DNA from: Ditylenchus dipsaci
Taxonomy: Eukaryota; Nematoda; Chromadorea; Rhabditida; Anguinidae
NCBI GenBank assembly: GCA_004194705.1
Contig: SADC01001204.1
Location: 2,418,001 to 2,482,000 of the forward strand
Length of the DNA: 64,000 nt
Direction: 5' to 3'
The notes under the pieces were generated by a model that was not told where the DNA came from, ran no database searches, and worked only from the letters and a program-made list of their open reading frames with translations. Made by a program: the position numbers and the translations under genes. The first letter of the stretch is position 1, and each line of letters opens with the position of its first letter. Positions 11,591 through 21,485 of this stretch are shown here, piece by piece.

Positions 11591-11805
11591 CTTTGAGTTA
11601 CTTTGTGCCCTTTTTCAAACTCGCGCCTTTTGAATTTTAATTTTTTGTCTGTTTGATGCATGTTTTTTTTTTAATTCAGGCTTTTGCGTTAGGCTCAGGG
11701 TAGGCCGGCGTATGTTGCGCGCTACTAAAAAATGTGTCACAAACTGCAAAAGAAACTGAAATTTGAAAAGGCTCAAGTTCAAAAAAGGCACAAAGTAACT
11801 CAAAC
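11591..11805. mobile_element. Palindromic MITE with TTTGAGTTACTTTGTGCC ends
   Basis: Left TTTGAGTTACTTTGTGCCCT and right AGGCACAAAGTAACTCAAA are mirror images. About 215 bp, no coding capacity. Confidence 0.65.
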
Positions 11806-12003
11806 GACTAAACACCAAAAAAACTTATGTAAATGCGGAATCTCAGCCAACTTGTATGGATCGAGCAACCTGCGTTTTTAACTATTATAAATTAGTTGTG
11901 TGGTATTGAAGCGGCGGCAGTCGATCAATGTTAACGCCAAGTTCGATTTCAAACGCAGCTGTGCCTTCTTGATAAATTCAATGTTAATGCGGGCATAATA
12001 TGA

Positions 12004-12440
12004 TTTGGTTTGCCTAAAAGCTCGGAAATGCCACCAAAAAGATCTTTTCTGTCACCAAAAACTTAAACCTAAATATTTTAAAGTTTTTGTTATAAGTTTT
12101 TGTTAAGTTTTTAGTATTGTGTAGTTCAGGATCTCAGCTTTCTAACAAGCTATCAACTAACCAAATGATGTTTTAAAAAATTGGAGGAAAAGGTCTTTGA
12201 ATTGAGTAAATTTTTCCGAAATTTTGTCCATTTGAAGACCTTTTCCTCCAACTATTTGAAATATAATTTGGTCAGTTGATAGCTTGTTAGAAAGCTGAGA
12301 TCTCGTACTACACGATACTGAAAAAATAAAAATAAAATAGTCAAAAAAGTTGAGTTAAAAAGTCAATTTAAAGTGAATTTTGGTTTTTGGTGGCAGAAAA
12401 GATCTTTTTGGTGGCATTTTCGAGCTTTTGGCAAACCAAA
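12004..12440. mobile_element. Palindromic MITE, TTTGGTTTGCC family, copy 2
   Basis: Inverted counterpart of copy 1 within the right arm, with the same ends and central cassette. Confidence 0.8.
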
Positions 12441-12599
12441 GCAATATAAGCCTTCCGAATTTGCAAAAGTAGAAAGTCTTGACCCATTTTTGCTATTTCA
12501 CGGTTCGAATTCACTAGGAAAATTACCATTGAGATTGCAGCTTGCTAGTTATATTTTAGTATATAACTGCTTAAAGAGGACGAGCTACCCAGGATTGAA

Positions 12600-12700
12600 A
12601 AAGTGGCTTCCATGGCGCAGTGCGTAAGCGTTCGTGTATTTTGGCTCAAAATGGTGTGCAGGTTCGATCCCCGGACTACCCTCCCGGAAAAACTTATGGT
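12600..12700 (+). repeat. tRNA-like (SINE-type) segment
   Basis: GGCTTCCATGGCGCAGTGCG resembles a tRNA 5' side with an internal A-box; ATTTTGGCTCAAAAT can form an anticodon-like stem; CAGGTTCGATCCCCGG is a near-perfect B-box. The acceptor stem does not close well, so this is more likely a tRNA-derived SINE head than a working tRNA gene. Its mirror in the other arm (7715-7805) has decayed further. Confidence 0.5.
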
Positions 12701-13128
12701 TGTCTTGCGAGTCCTGGCACTAGTTCTGTTGCATTTTTCCCGCTGCTCATTTGATGTGTTTAACCAAACTTTCTTGGAAATTTCGATAGAGAATAAACTG
12801 AACCAGCTGTCCTTTTAAAATCAATATAAGAAAATTCTTTTGTTTAATTGTCGCCCTTTCTTTTTCCGATAATTTTTTGGGAGATAGAAATTGAACCAAG
12901 GCCACATTCAGAACTGGAATTGATCGTTGTTTCAGATGGCGTGAAGTTGTCATTTCCAACTTATCCTCTAAAGTATGTTTTTGAGCCAAAATTCGTAAAA
13001 AGTGCGATCTTCAAAAAATGGAATTTCGGCGCTACTTGGATATAATCTTTAGGTCTGTATTTGGGTGGAAATGGACCGAAAATGCGCCAATTTAGTGTAA
13101 AAAGGAAGATGTTGAACATAGTTTTGTT

Positions 13129-13531
13129 TGATCTTTTCTGTCACCAAAAATTAAAACTCGAATATTTCTAAGTTTTTGTTATAATTTTTTGCTAACTTTT
13201 TCAGTATTCTATAGCCCAGGATTTCAGCTTTCTAACAAGCTATCAACTAACCAAATGATGTTTCAAAAAGTTGGAGGAAAAGGTCTTTGAATAGAGTAAA
13301 TTTTTCCGAAAATTTTGTCCATTTGAAGACCTTTTCTTCCAACTTTTTGAAATATAATTTGGTCAGTTGATAGCTTGTTAGAAAGCTGAGATTTTGGCTA
13401 CAAGCTATTAAAAAATTTTCAAAAAATTAACACGAAAATTTGGAAAAAATGCCAATTTAATGTCAATTTTGGCTTTTTCGTGAGATAAATAATCTTTTTC
13501 GTGACCTATTTCAGCTTTTTCGCAAACCAAA
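13129..13531. mobile_element. Palindromic MITE, TTTGGTTTGCC family, copy 3, left end truncated
   Basis: Starts within the family at GATCTTTTCTGTCACCAAAA and ends CGCAAACCAAAA. It contains TTTCTAACAAGCTATCAACT and its mirror. The first 40 or so bases are missing, at the junction with the right inverted arm. Confidence 0.75.
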
Positions 13532-13710
13532 ACAGTACAAGCCATTAATGCGGTAAATAAAAAAAATTTACTCAATAAAAAAGTTCCCGCGCGCTTTTAA
13601 ACGAGTGAAATTCTCATTGCATTGTATTTTAAATGGTGAGGGCTTCATACAAGCATCGTCTAGACCACAGGTTCAGATCTCCTTAGGTAAATTTGTTTGA
13701 GATTTTAATA
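13532..13710. other. Short spacer with a weak tRNA-like stretch
   Basis: AATGGTGAGGGCTTCATACA and CACAGGTTCAGATCTCC (13633-13682) vaguely resemble A and B boxes. Too degenerate to call. Confidence 0.3.
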
Positions 13711-13963
13711 TACCGTATTCTCTCTAATAGGCCGACACCCTCTAATAAACCGACACCCCTACTTTGAGGGACCGTATCTCAGTCCGAAGAAAAAAATTAC
13801 ATCGCTGTTTATTGCGTTTTCTTAGTTCCCACGAGCTCTATCGATTCCGCTTTTTCGATTTTGGATTTTCACCCGAAAATGTCGAGTTCGACCCAAAATT
13901 TTCACGATTTTTGAAGGGTTGAAAAATAAACCGAGATGTCGGCCTATTAGAGAGAATACGGTA
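13711..13963. mobile_element. MITE, CCGTATTC class (word GGCCGACACCC)
   Basis: TACCGTATTCTCTCTAATAG and its complement ending AGAGAATACGGTA. Words GGCCGACACCC and AACCGACACCCC at the left; the right end carries CGAGATGTCGGCC. Inner constant TTGAAAAATAAAC. Related sequence at 45345-45490, 57850-57990 and 58058-58311. Confidence 0.85.
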
Positions 13964-14606
13964 CATGATTAAATTACAACACGGCTACCAACTCAAAAGT
14001 TTCGGAAAGAGGATGTTTTGACCATTTTTGATAGAAAAAGGGCATTTCATGCAGTGCTTATTGCCATTTTGAATCGAAAAAAAATTTTGTTTTAAATTTT
14101 AAAACACGGGACACGTTCATCAAATACCCGCCTTCCCCATCAGCAAAGTTTATTTATACGTGCAGAGTGAGCAGTAGGGCAGTGTCAAGCACTCCAGCAA
14201 TCAAATCACAAAATCGAGCGAGAATGTGCAGCTAATCAGACACATATGGCTAGACACCGACGAGGAAATAAATTCTTGCAAGCTCGCTAGATTGGACTAG
14301 ATTGAAAGACAAGGGTAGGCATGTGGACTTGCGTAGAGGTAGTAGATCACCAGGATTCCGAGTAGCACCCCCAGGCGTCTACAACCAATGCTTGCCAGTC
14401 AATGTGACAAGCGGAGGAAACTCAAGAGCAGCCTTCCTGGATTCTCAACAGATAATACTCAGCAAAACTTATATTTTTTAAAGATCTTTGTCTTATTTTC
14501 GAAAGCTAAATCCTGAGGTGTGTCCTGACATGCACACTGGCCTATCTTTGCCTAATCCAAAAAAAATTTATGACTTCAAACATTTTTATATTGGATAAAT
14601 CCTTAG
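13964..14606. other. Spacer without recognisable genes
   Basis: Mixed-composition noncoding sequence. No motif, long frame or repeat recognised. Confidence 0.5.
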
Positions 14607-14753
14607 TACAGGGTGTGTCAAAAAAAACTTGACCACCTAAAAAATTGGTGTACGTGATACGACGTAAAAAGTTTCGAATATAATAATTACACACAAAATA
14701 ATTAAAAAGTGAAAAATTTCAAAGTGGTCAAATTTTTCTGACACACCCCTGTA
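14607..14753. mobile_element. 147 bp mariner/Tc1-type MITE
   Basis: TACAGGGTGTGTCAAAAAAA at the left and TTTTTCTGACACACCCCTGTA at the right form terminal inverted repeats with TA ends. AACTTGACCACC pairs with AAAGTGGTCAAA internally. Confidence 0.8.
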
Positions 14754-14790
14754 GTGTAAGTTTTAGTCAATTTTTTGGGGGTGATAGAAT

Positions 14791-14918
14791 ATCGTATTCT
14801 CTCTAATAGAAGACCCGGGTCTTCTATTTTTCAAACCCCCCCCCCCCCCCCTATGAGGAGGGTCTTCTCTTAGAGAAGGGTCTTTTAATAGAAGGGGTAT
14901 TCTATTTTTCAACCGTCA
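14791..14918. mobile_element. CCGTATTC-class terminus (word GAAGACCCGGG), single end
   Basis: ATCGTATTCTCTCTAATAGA, words AGAAGACCCGGGTCTTCTAT and GGGTCTTCTC, inner constants CTATTTTTCAAACC and CTATTTTTCAACC, and a long C-run. No right terminus found. Confidence 0.6.
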
Positions 14919-15206
14919 TTTATAGAAAAACGGTCTTGTTCACTTGGGTGGGTGAGCATTTTATAATACTTTTTAAATCATGTTGTAATGACCACTAAGT
15001 ACAATAAAAAGTTGTTTTTTCACATTTTCCTACATGAAAACCTAATTTTTGTAAAAAATTTTTTACTAGAATTTGACATTTGCCTTGAGAGACCAAGGCA
15101 TGTTAAGTTTTTGTTCAAATTTTGGTCAAAATTAAAAAAAAAACGGATTTTGTATCAATACTTGTATCAATATTAGATCATAAAATTAATTTCTATCAAT
15201 TTTGCA

Positions 15207-15374
15207 GATATTGCTGCAGTCAAGGGAAAAGAACTACGCGCCGGTTTCGTCCTTCTTCGTCATCAAGGTCTTGGATTCACGCGAATTGGGCAGCAATTCA
15301 GAGTGGCAAGGCAAACAATCAGCAATGTGGTTCGTCGAGCGGAAGAAACTGGTGCTACCAAAATTCATTATAGT
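15207..15374 (+). pseudogene. Tc1-like transposase N-terminal helix-turn-helix, cut by the pogo element
   Basis: After a TTTTGCAG acceptor, the frame reads IAAVKGKELRAGFVLLRHQG, LGFTRIGQQFRVARQTISNV and VRRAEETGAT. This matches the N-terminal HTH of Tc1/mariner transposases (helix, turn, recognition helix, then a GST/GAT linker). It ends where the pogo element begins. I find no downstream catalytic part after 16630. It could also be an HTH exon of another gene. Confidence 0.55.
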
Positions 15375-16629
15375 TACCGTATTTTCTTTATTAATGAACC
15401 CGGGTTCATTATTTTTCAACTCCTCTCGAAGGGGGTTCATTAGATAGGGTTCATTATCTTACAAACAACTAACTGCAGAGTCACCGAAAAATTTTGAGCC
15501 GCGAAAGTGTTTTGCAGACTGTCTAATCATTTTCACCAGTACGGTTGTGTCTGTTGTTAAATAGCTGTTGTGTACTTTGTTGTTATTAGATGATCATCTT
15601 GCTCCTTTTAGATGAGCTTAGACGAAGATCAGCAAGCGCAGAGGGAGGCCATGCAAGAATCAAACAACAACTTGGAGCGCGAGGCCATTTTGCGAGATGA
15701 AGAAGAGCAAATAGGACAGGATGCCGATGGTCAAGCGTAAGCTTATCATTGACTGGGCACGATGGGTGTGGATGGATGACTCCTCGACGGACGACTACTT
15801 GCGGAAAATTATCGGTGAAGGACCATTCTCGGGAAAACGATTGTTGGTTTGGGATGCTTTCCGATGTCACAAAGCTTGGCTACCAATGCAGTGCTGAAGG
15901 AGTTAAAAGTGGAACCGGCTTACATCCCAGGAGGCTCGACAAAGTTCATCAAGGTACCTTTTTACATTTTAATGCTTTCTTCAATTATTATCTTTTCTCA
16001 GGCCCCAGATGTTTGCTGGAACAAGCCCTTCAAGGAAAAGATTTGCCTTTATTACGCCACTTGGATGAGCAACGGAGATCGGCAAGAATTCACGGCTGCA
16101 GGAAACCCGAAAGCACCGTTATTGGAAGTGGTCTTGGATTGGTGGATCGCGCTTGGCAGGACCTTAGCAAAGAGATGATCATCAAATATTTTGAAGGTTC
16201 ATCTTTGGTATAGTGTGAGCTTTGATTATTTTGTGCTTTCAGTGTGCGTGCTCACGATACCGACGGATGGATTAGGAAACGACAGAATTGGATGCTTCAA
16301 GGCGGAGGGATCAATCGGTACTAGAGGTCTAGAGCTACTCAAGAGCATTCGATCGGACAATTGGCGCAAGATGGTTGCAACGACGAGGAAGGAGCCGGAA
16401 TTTCTGATGATGAGAACGAAGTTAATCTGGATAATCTTCAAGATGATGTAGAATTCTTTGTTGGTGCTTGAGATCTTGATAGTGAATGAATAAAAAATTT
16501 GCTTTGTGTCAATCGTCTTCTTTCAGTTACTATGAGGGGGATCATTATTAGAGAGGGGTTCATTATTTTTCAACTCTGGCTAGAGTGGTTCATTATTAGA
16601 TAGGGTTCATTAATAGAGAAAATACGTTA
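15375..16629 (+). mobile_element. pogo-type (Tc1/mariner superfamily) DNA transposon, 1.25 kb
   Basis: Terminal inverted repeats: left TACCGTATTTTCTTTATTAA, right ending AGAGAAAATACGTTA. Both are followed inward by several copies of GGGTTCATTA and by TATTTTTCAAC (15375-15465 and 16530-16629). The interior encodes a decayed pogo/DDE_1 transposase. This is the only coding member seen among the CCGTATTT-class elements, so it identifies the likely mobilising superfamily for the MITEs. Confidence 0.8.
15612..16470 (+). pseudogene. pogo-like DDE transposase, 5' truncated and frameshifted
   Basis: Conserved blocks in order: GKRLLVWDAFRCH (about 15832-15870, containing the second catalytic Asp), VLKELKVEPAYIPGGSTKF (about 15890-15950), a 48 nt intron (15954-16001, GTACCT..TCTCAG), then APDVCWNKPFKEKI, GNPKAPLLEVVLDW, AWQDLSKEMIIKYF and DTDGWIRKRQNW. 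The C-terminus is acidic (DDENEVNLDNLQDDVEFF), as in other pogo proteins. At least two frame changes occur (after RCH and after LDW). The DNA-binding N-terminus and the first catalytic Asp are missing, so the copy is inactive. Confidence 0.75.
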
Positions 16630-16899
16630 TCCTTCTCTGTTGTCATGTTTGTTGTTATTATTTGTGATTGCGTGTAAGAGATGTGCTGAGTGGTGAATGA
16701 AGATTTCTGTCCCTGTCTTTTATAAGGGATATTTTATGGACGTTTCCGAGGTCTGCCACCCAAAAATTCGGAAACGCTATGCTGCATGATTTTTTCTTAA
16801 ATGTTAACGCAATTTTGACAAACCCTGTATATGATAACATAACCAGTGTTGTCAATTTTTGTTACTAACTTGCCTGCTAAAAGCTTTTGCGTCATTTTT
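16630..16899. other. Short spacer
   Basis: Ends of a possible Tc1/mariner element (TTTTGACAAACCCTGTATAT near 16816). No gene. Confidence 0.4.
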
Positions 16900-18030
16900 A
16901 GCGGTTTCTTCAAAAAAACTTTTTTGGCATACTGCTAACAGGAGTTTCAGGAAAAGCATTTGAAAAAAAAGTAAGAAAAGCTTTTTGGAAAAGCTTTTTG
17001 GTTCTAAATGCCAAGAAAAGCTTTTTGCAAAAGCTTTCGAGGTCTTTATGCCAAGAAAAGCTTTTTACAAAGCTTTGGGGTCTTATTCCAAGAAGAGCTT
17101 TGGACAATACTTTTTTTCTCCGACTAAAACACTTTTTTTTTCCGACTAAAATATTTTTTTTCCGACTTAATTTCATTTCCGACTAAACACTTTTTTCTCC
17201 GACTAAAATACTTTTTTTTTCGACTAATTTTCTTTTTTCTCCGACTAATTTAGTTCTCGACACGAAACAGACCCACTCCGGAATGGCCAAAAGACCAAAA
17301 TATTGGTTTTTTGGGGGTTTACTAAAGGCGGAGTAACTTTTGAGAAAAATCGATTAAGCCGATCAGATTTCGGTCCGATCGGCTTAATGGCCCACAAATC
17401 CACCCTGAACCGCTCGAAACCACCATTAAACCTGAATTCTGAGCGATTAAGCCCATCGGACCCGAAATCTTGATTCGCTCATCGATTTTTCTCAAAAAGT
17501 TTTACTCCCCTTTAGTAAACCCCAAAAAACCAATAATTTTGGTCTTTTGGCCATTCCGGAGTGGGGTCTCCAGCCATTGGTCTTTTGCCCACCTTGAATT
17601 TCACACAAATTTTTAAAAATGGTTGATTTCGTGTCGAGAACTAAAATTAGTCGGAGAAAAAAGAAAATTAGTCGGAAAAAAAGTATTTAGTCGGAGAAAA
17701 AAGTGTTTTAGTCGGAAATGAATCTAGTCGGAAAAAAATATTTTAGTCGGAAAAAAGTGTTTTAGTCGGAGAAAAAGTATTGTCCAGAGCTTTTTGCCAA
17801 AAGTTTTGGGTTCTTTTATGCCAAGAAAAGCTTTTTGCAAAAGCTTTTGCGGTCTAAATGCTAAGAAAAGCTTTTTGCCAACCTTTTGAGTTCTTTATGC
17901 CAATAAAAGCTTTTTGCAAAAGCTTTTGGTGTACCAATGCCAAGGAAAAGCTATTTGCCAAAAGCTTTGGGTTCTAAATACCAAAGAAAGCTTTTTGCAA
18001 AAGCTTTTTGGGGTACCAATGCCCAGGAAT
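16900..18030. repeat. Nested inverted-repeat structure with AAGCTTTTTGCAAAAGC arrays
   Basis: Layers from outside in: arrays of AAAAGCTTTTTGCAAAAGCT with ATGCCAAG spacers (16900-17105 and 17786-18030, about 42-51 bp units); arrays of CTCCGACTAAAA (17106-17262) mirrored as TAGTCGGAGAAAA (17640-17785); then an inner inverted pair GGCCAAAAGACCAAAATATT (17283) and its complement (about 17540-17562) around a GC-richer centre with GATCAGATTTCGGTCCGATC. No coding potential is seen. Confidence 0.7.
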
Positions 18031-18115
18031 GCTTTATGTTTATTACAGTGGCGCCCTATTTTTCGGTGAAAATTTGCATAAAAGCCGTCTTCCGTCTCAG
18101 TTCCATTTATGACTG

Positions 18116-18868
18116 TTGTATTTTAGGTGTATGCGTTGTTTGGGTGGCTGCGGATCGAAGTTTCGACTCTTGGCTGCTGCTATCAGTGTGCTGAGCTATG
18201 GTTCTGGTGCGAGCGATCTTTCTTCCACGCCTTCCGATGGTTTCCATGGTGACTTGTTGGTTGGAGAGTTGCCTTTTTCAGTTGACAGCTCGCAATCATG
18301 TCAGTGTCTTTTCATTGGTTTTCATTTTAGTTAAGTCTCTTTATCTTTCAGCAAGCTGAAGCCAAAGAATACAGGAGTGGCAAAGTCGGAGTCGAGTTGG
18401 TTATTCCAGAAGAACGACATAAGCGATCAGTAGGATATCTGGCTAACTTCACGTTGTCCGGCATTTCTCGACTGTGATATTTCTGTTAGCTTGTAAGTTA
18501 CCCATTTTATTTGACTTATGTCCGTCTAATGTTTTCAGCCCTCTGGATACAAGATTCTTGAGCCTCTGGTCCAGCAGAACAGAAGCTTCTTCTCAAGCGC
18601 AGACTGCTGCCCATTTTTTCCTCTGGTGGTGCGTGCCGTTTTGCAGCCAGCTAAGGAAATCAAACCAGCCTGCCGTTCATACCAGCCTTAGTCAATGATG
18701 TTCGTCATGTTCCGCCAAAATGTCCAATGCTCTTCAGAAGCTGTGGTTGCCTTAGAAGTGGAATCTCCATCATTAGAATCTCTTGTACCAGTTTTGTCTT
18801 TGTATTGTGATAACAAGGCTGTGGTTGACGGTTCCCCGGCTTGCCATGGTGCACTAATAAAGCAGTAG
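18116..18868 (+). CDS. Unidentified spliced-looking coding stretch
   Basis: Three open segments separated by plausible short introns: 18299-18350 (GTCAGT..CTTTCAG) and about 18493-18538 (GTAAGTTACC..TTTTCAG). Segments include LPFSVDSSQS, NTGVAKSESSWLFQKN and ILEPLVQQNRSFFSSADCC, followed by FPLVVRAVLQPAKEIKPACR. Base composition is more GC-rich than the surroundings. Frames do not join cleanly and a TAG falls at about 18690. I do not recognise the protein; it could be a decayed host gene or transposon ORF. Confidence 0.3.
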
Positions 18869-19134
18869 TTAGGAAAAAGTCTACTTTTCTATTTCCGTCT
18901 CTATCCTTCTGTCGTCCCTTTTCTAAGCCTCCACACTCTATTCACAATAGGGATTGAAGAGTCTGATTGAGGATGCTGATTCTGCGGATGCTGAGTGAGT
19001 ATCAGACTACTCAATCAGACTCCTCACTCTAGAAAATACCATAATTTGCCCTTGTTTTCTTCTGTTTCGTTCAGATTTTTCACTTGTCATGTCTTGATAG
19101 GCCTGATATGCCTTTATGGCAGCTTTTTGAGGCC

Positions 19135-19440
19135 AATACCCCGAATCAACCCAAGCCACCCAAATTAACAAAAATTAGCCGAAACCACCCGAAACCACCT
19201 CAAATCACCCCGAACCACCCCAAATTACCGAAACCAGCCAAACACGCCAAGTCATCCCGAATCACCCCAAACTACCCTAAACCACACCAATTACCCGAAA
19301 TCATTCAAAACACCCGAATCATAACAAACTATCCCAGATTACTCCAAACCACCCCAAGTTACCTATATTCATCCTAAATTACTTGAAGCCAGCCTAAACT
19401 ACCCTAAACATCTTCAACCAGTTAAAAACCAACTCAACCA
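19135..19440. repeat. Degenerate minisatellite of about 12 bp (CCCAAATTACC)
   Basis: Roughly 25 diverged units of the form CACCCCAAATTAC / CACCCGAAACCAC. Long plus-strand open frames across it are repeat artefacts rich in Pro, Lys and Asn. Confidence 0.65.
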
Positions 19441-19504
19441 CCACCCTCCAGGATAAGGCAGAAAGATACATCAACTGGTGCTCCAAACTTCTAAATACAC
19501 TTGA

Positions 19505-19620
19505 ATACCGTACAGTCGAACCTGGATAAGCCACCACCTCTGAAGAGGCCGATTTGGTGGCGGTTTATTGAGGGTGCCATGTTGGAAAAATTTTCGAAAG
19601 TGTCCGCGTTATTTCGACAA
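19505..19620. mobile_element. CAGTCGAACC-class terminus (word GGATAAGCCACCACC)
   Basis: TACAGTCGAACCTGGATAAG, CCACCACCTCTGAAGAGG and GGTGGCGGTTTATTGAGGG; followed by a mariner-like echo (GACAAACCCTGTACA at 19617). No distinct right terminus. Confidence 0.5.
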
Positions 19621-19780
19621 ACCCTGTACAATATTGTTAAACAACATGTGTCAACAAGAGAACGCTATACAATTTCAACTATAATCTAGACTCTACTGAA
19701 CAACGAGTTTTTTAAGTTTTCACCGCACACTACTACTACTAGCCACACTATTTTCACTATTTAATTTATTCAAGTGTAAC

Positions 19781-19966
19781 AACGAGACATTCGGGAACAA
19801 ACATGTTCGAATAACCTCACGAGGAGTCTTAAAGCCCAGCCCCAATGTTTCGACGTAGCGGTCAGTCTTGCTCTTCAGCTTCTTACCAATACCATGTGCG
19901 CAGAACTTGTTGTTGAGGAACACATTCTGCTGCTTCTGGAAAGCTTTTCTCCGTTTGTTCGGCCAT
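19781..19966 (-). pseudogene. RPS11: Ribosomal protein S11 (uS17) N-terminal fragment, broken
   Basis: Starts at ATG 19966 (MAEQTEK). One extra A in the run GAGAAAAGC shifts the frame, after which AFQKQQNVFLNNK, KTDRYVETLGLGFKTPREVI and then CLFPNVS align with the N-terminal half of eukaryotic S11 (..YYKNIGLGFKTPKEAI..CPFTGNVS..). Several codons before CLFPNVS are deleted and homology stops after it. A pyrimidine-rich acceptor (TTTCTTTTCCAG, minus strand, near 19986) precedes the start, so this looks like a genomic gene piece and not a processed cDNA copy. It is not functional as it stands. Confidence 0.7.
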
Positions 19967-20389
19967 TTTCGCGAATTTCACACTGCTGGAAAAGAAATAA
20001 ATAAGACAACAACTAATCTGCATCTCATCATTCAAGAAAAGTATCGGCGAAGGGAAAAATAATAAAGAAGTGAAAAATTTGGCCTATTAAATACCGTAAT
20101 ATTTATGAAAGTCATAATGAGTGAGGAAACAGCATCCACAAACAGCATCCTCACCCTAGGGTGTTCACAATGAGGATTCTGTTCGCGGATGCTGTTTGCG
20201 GATGCTGACTGCGGATGCTTCATCCTCATTGTGAACAGAGTGTGGAGGCTAAAACAGACTGCGGGTGCTGTTGCGGAGTCTGATTGAGGATGCTGCCTCC
20301 TCATTGTGTTTGCGGCTTAAGTGAAACGTTAGGCTTTCTCTTTAATTTTTTGATAGTCCACAACCACGAGTTTCAGACAAAAGCATTTA

Positions 20390-21485
20390 AAAAGTTACAG
20401 CCTTATCTAAGTTTGTAGTGCCCGGCGTATGAGTCATATGTTTCAAAGATCGATTTGAACCACTTTTTAGATTTGAAAAAAGTCTGGAAAAGCCTTGTGT
20501 TCTTCATGAATTCTTGCTTCAGAAATGGCAAAGTCTCGCATGAGGCTCGGAGTGTTAAATGAATGTAGGTATGAAATGTATTTTGGCGCGCAAATGTCGT
20601 GGCGCGCGAATGTCGGATAACCCAGACAATGCCTTGAATTGCTTACTTGATATCTAACATCCAGCTTATTAATCCTTTGTAGACATCTTCTTGTATTCAA
20701 TACGGCCCATGTGCTTTGCGACGTACGCAAATCTGATGTATTGGTCAGGGGGTGTGTCGAAAACAGAAAATGTTGGGAATCCATTATTACAAAAGCCCAC
20801 AAACTCTTCCAGTGCATCTTTCCAGGCAATTGGTATTTGTTTGATTTTCCTCTAGAAAATAATGTTTGAAATGCATTTTAGCTCATAGTTTTGAATAATT
20901 ACACTTTACTCTGAATTTAACGATACCCTAAAAAGCACTTGCAAAAATGCACTTAAAGCTTTTTGTTTTTTAAATTTTCTTAAAACATTCTTAATGCATT
21001 ACATGCTGTAAAAACTACGGAGACATGTTTTTTACTTAAGTAAGCACTGCTTCATACAAAAGGTTTTTAACAAAACCCTCTGAATATTGGTTTTTCAACT
21101 TTTTTGAGCTACACGTTATTACTCTAGAAAACGTGTTTTGAGGTTAAAACAAACATTTGCGATCAATTTCCTCAAATGTTTATTTTCTGCTTGTGGAACC
21201 AAGATAAACAAACTTAGAGGTACCAAAAATACTTCAAGAATAGAATTTCAACATACTTTGGCGCAAATGCATGTTTAGTCAGGAGTTTTGCTATCGATGT
21301 GGCAAAAATCAAAAAGCCATCTTTGCCTGAAAAAGTGCTTCACCAATTAAAGTTTTACAGCATAGCAATGCATTTTAAAATCGGCCAGACTGTGTATAAG
21401 TTATTCGCCCAAAATAGCCAACCAAGCCCCTGCGCTCCCGAAGGGGTAGGTTAGATATGCGCGAACTCACTTACGTTAGACATGA
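20390..21485. repeat. Locus copy A, left part
   Basis: Matches 25695-26780 of copy B through ACAGCCTTATCTAAG..., CATAGCAATGCAT and the GCGCGAACTCACTTACG junction. Beyond 21485 copy A diverges because extra R1-like sequence is present; homology resumes at about 22165. A 120-codon open frame on the minus strand (20829-20467) is broken in copy B and resembles nothing I know. Confidence 0.7.

Larger units (their letters stand above)
12000..13126 (-). repeat. Right arm of the long inverted duplication
   Basis: Mirror of 7120-8410. It includes a palindromic MITE (12004-12440), a tRNA-like segment (12600-12700) and the end AAGATGTTGAACATAGTTTTG. Arms are similar enough to align without gaps over long stretches, differing by scattered substitutions. 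A truncated third MITE copy is fused to its outer end. Confidence 0.85.
18926..20310. mobile_element. Inverted-repeat-bounded block with GGATGCTG arrays, carrying the S11 fragment
   Basis: AGCCTCCACACTCTATTCAC at 18926 is mirrored at 20228-20250. Both ends carry arrays of GCGGATGCTGATTG-type words (18955-19030; 20120-20310), and AGTCTGATTGAGGATGCTG also recurs in direct orientation. Inside are a pyrimidine/purine-biased minisatellite, a CAGTC-class terminus at 19509 and the broken S11 piece. Whether the whole block moved as one element is an inference. Confidence 0.45.

Noticed and set aside
12600..12700. Functional tRNA gene
   Set aside because: A and B boxes are present, but the acceptor stem does not pair and the copy is embedded in a duplicated repeat; a SINE-like origin fits better.
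16900..18030. CRISPR-like array
   Set aside because: Repeats are palindromic, of irregular spacing, with AT-rich unconserved spacers in a eukaryotic genome.
20467..20829. 120-codon minus-strand open frame
   Set aside because: The frame is broken in the parallel copy at 25770-26140 and there is no recognisable motif; base noise in that copy means it is not fully excluded.
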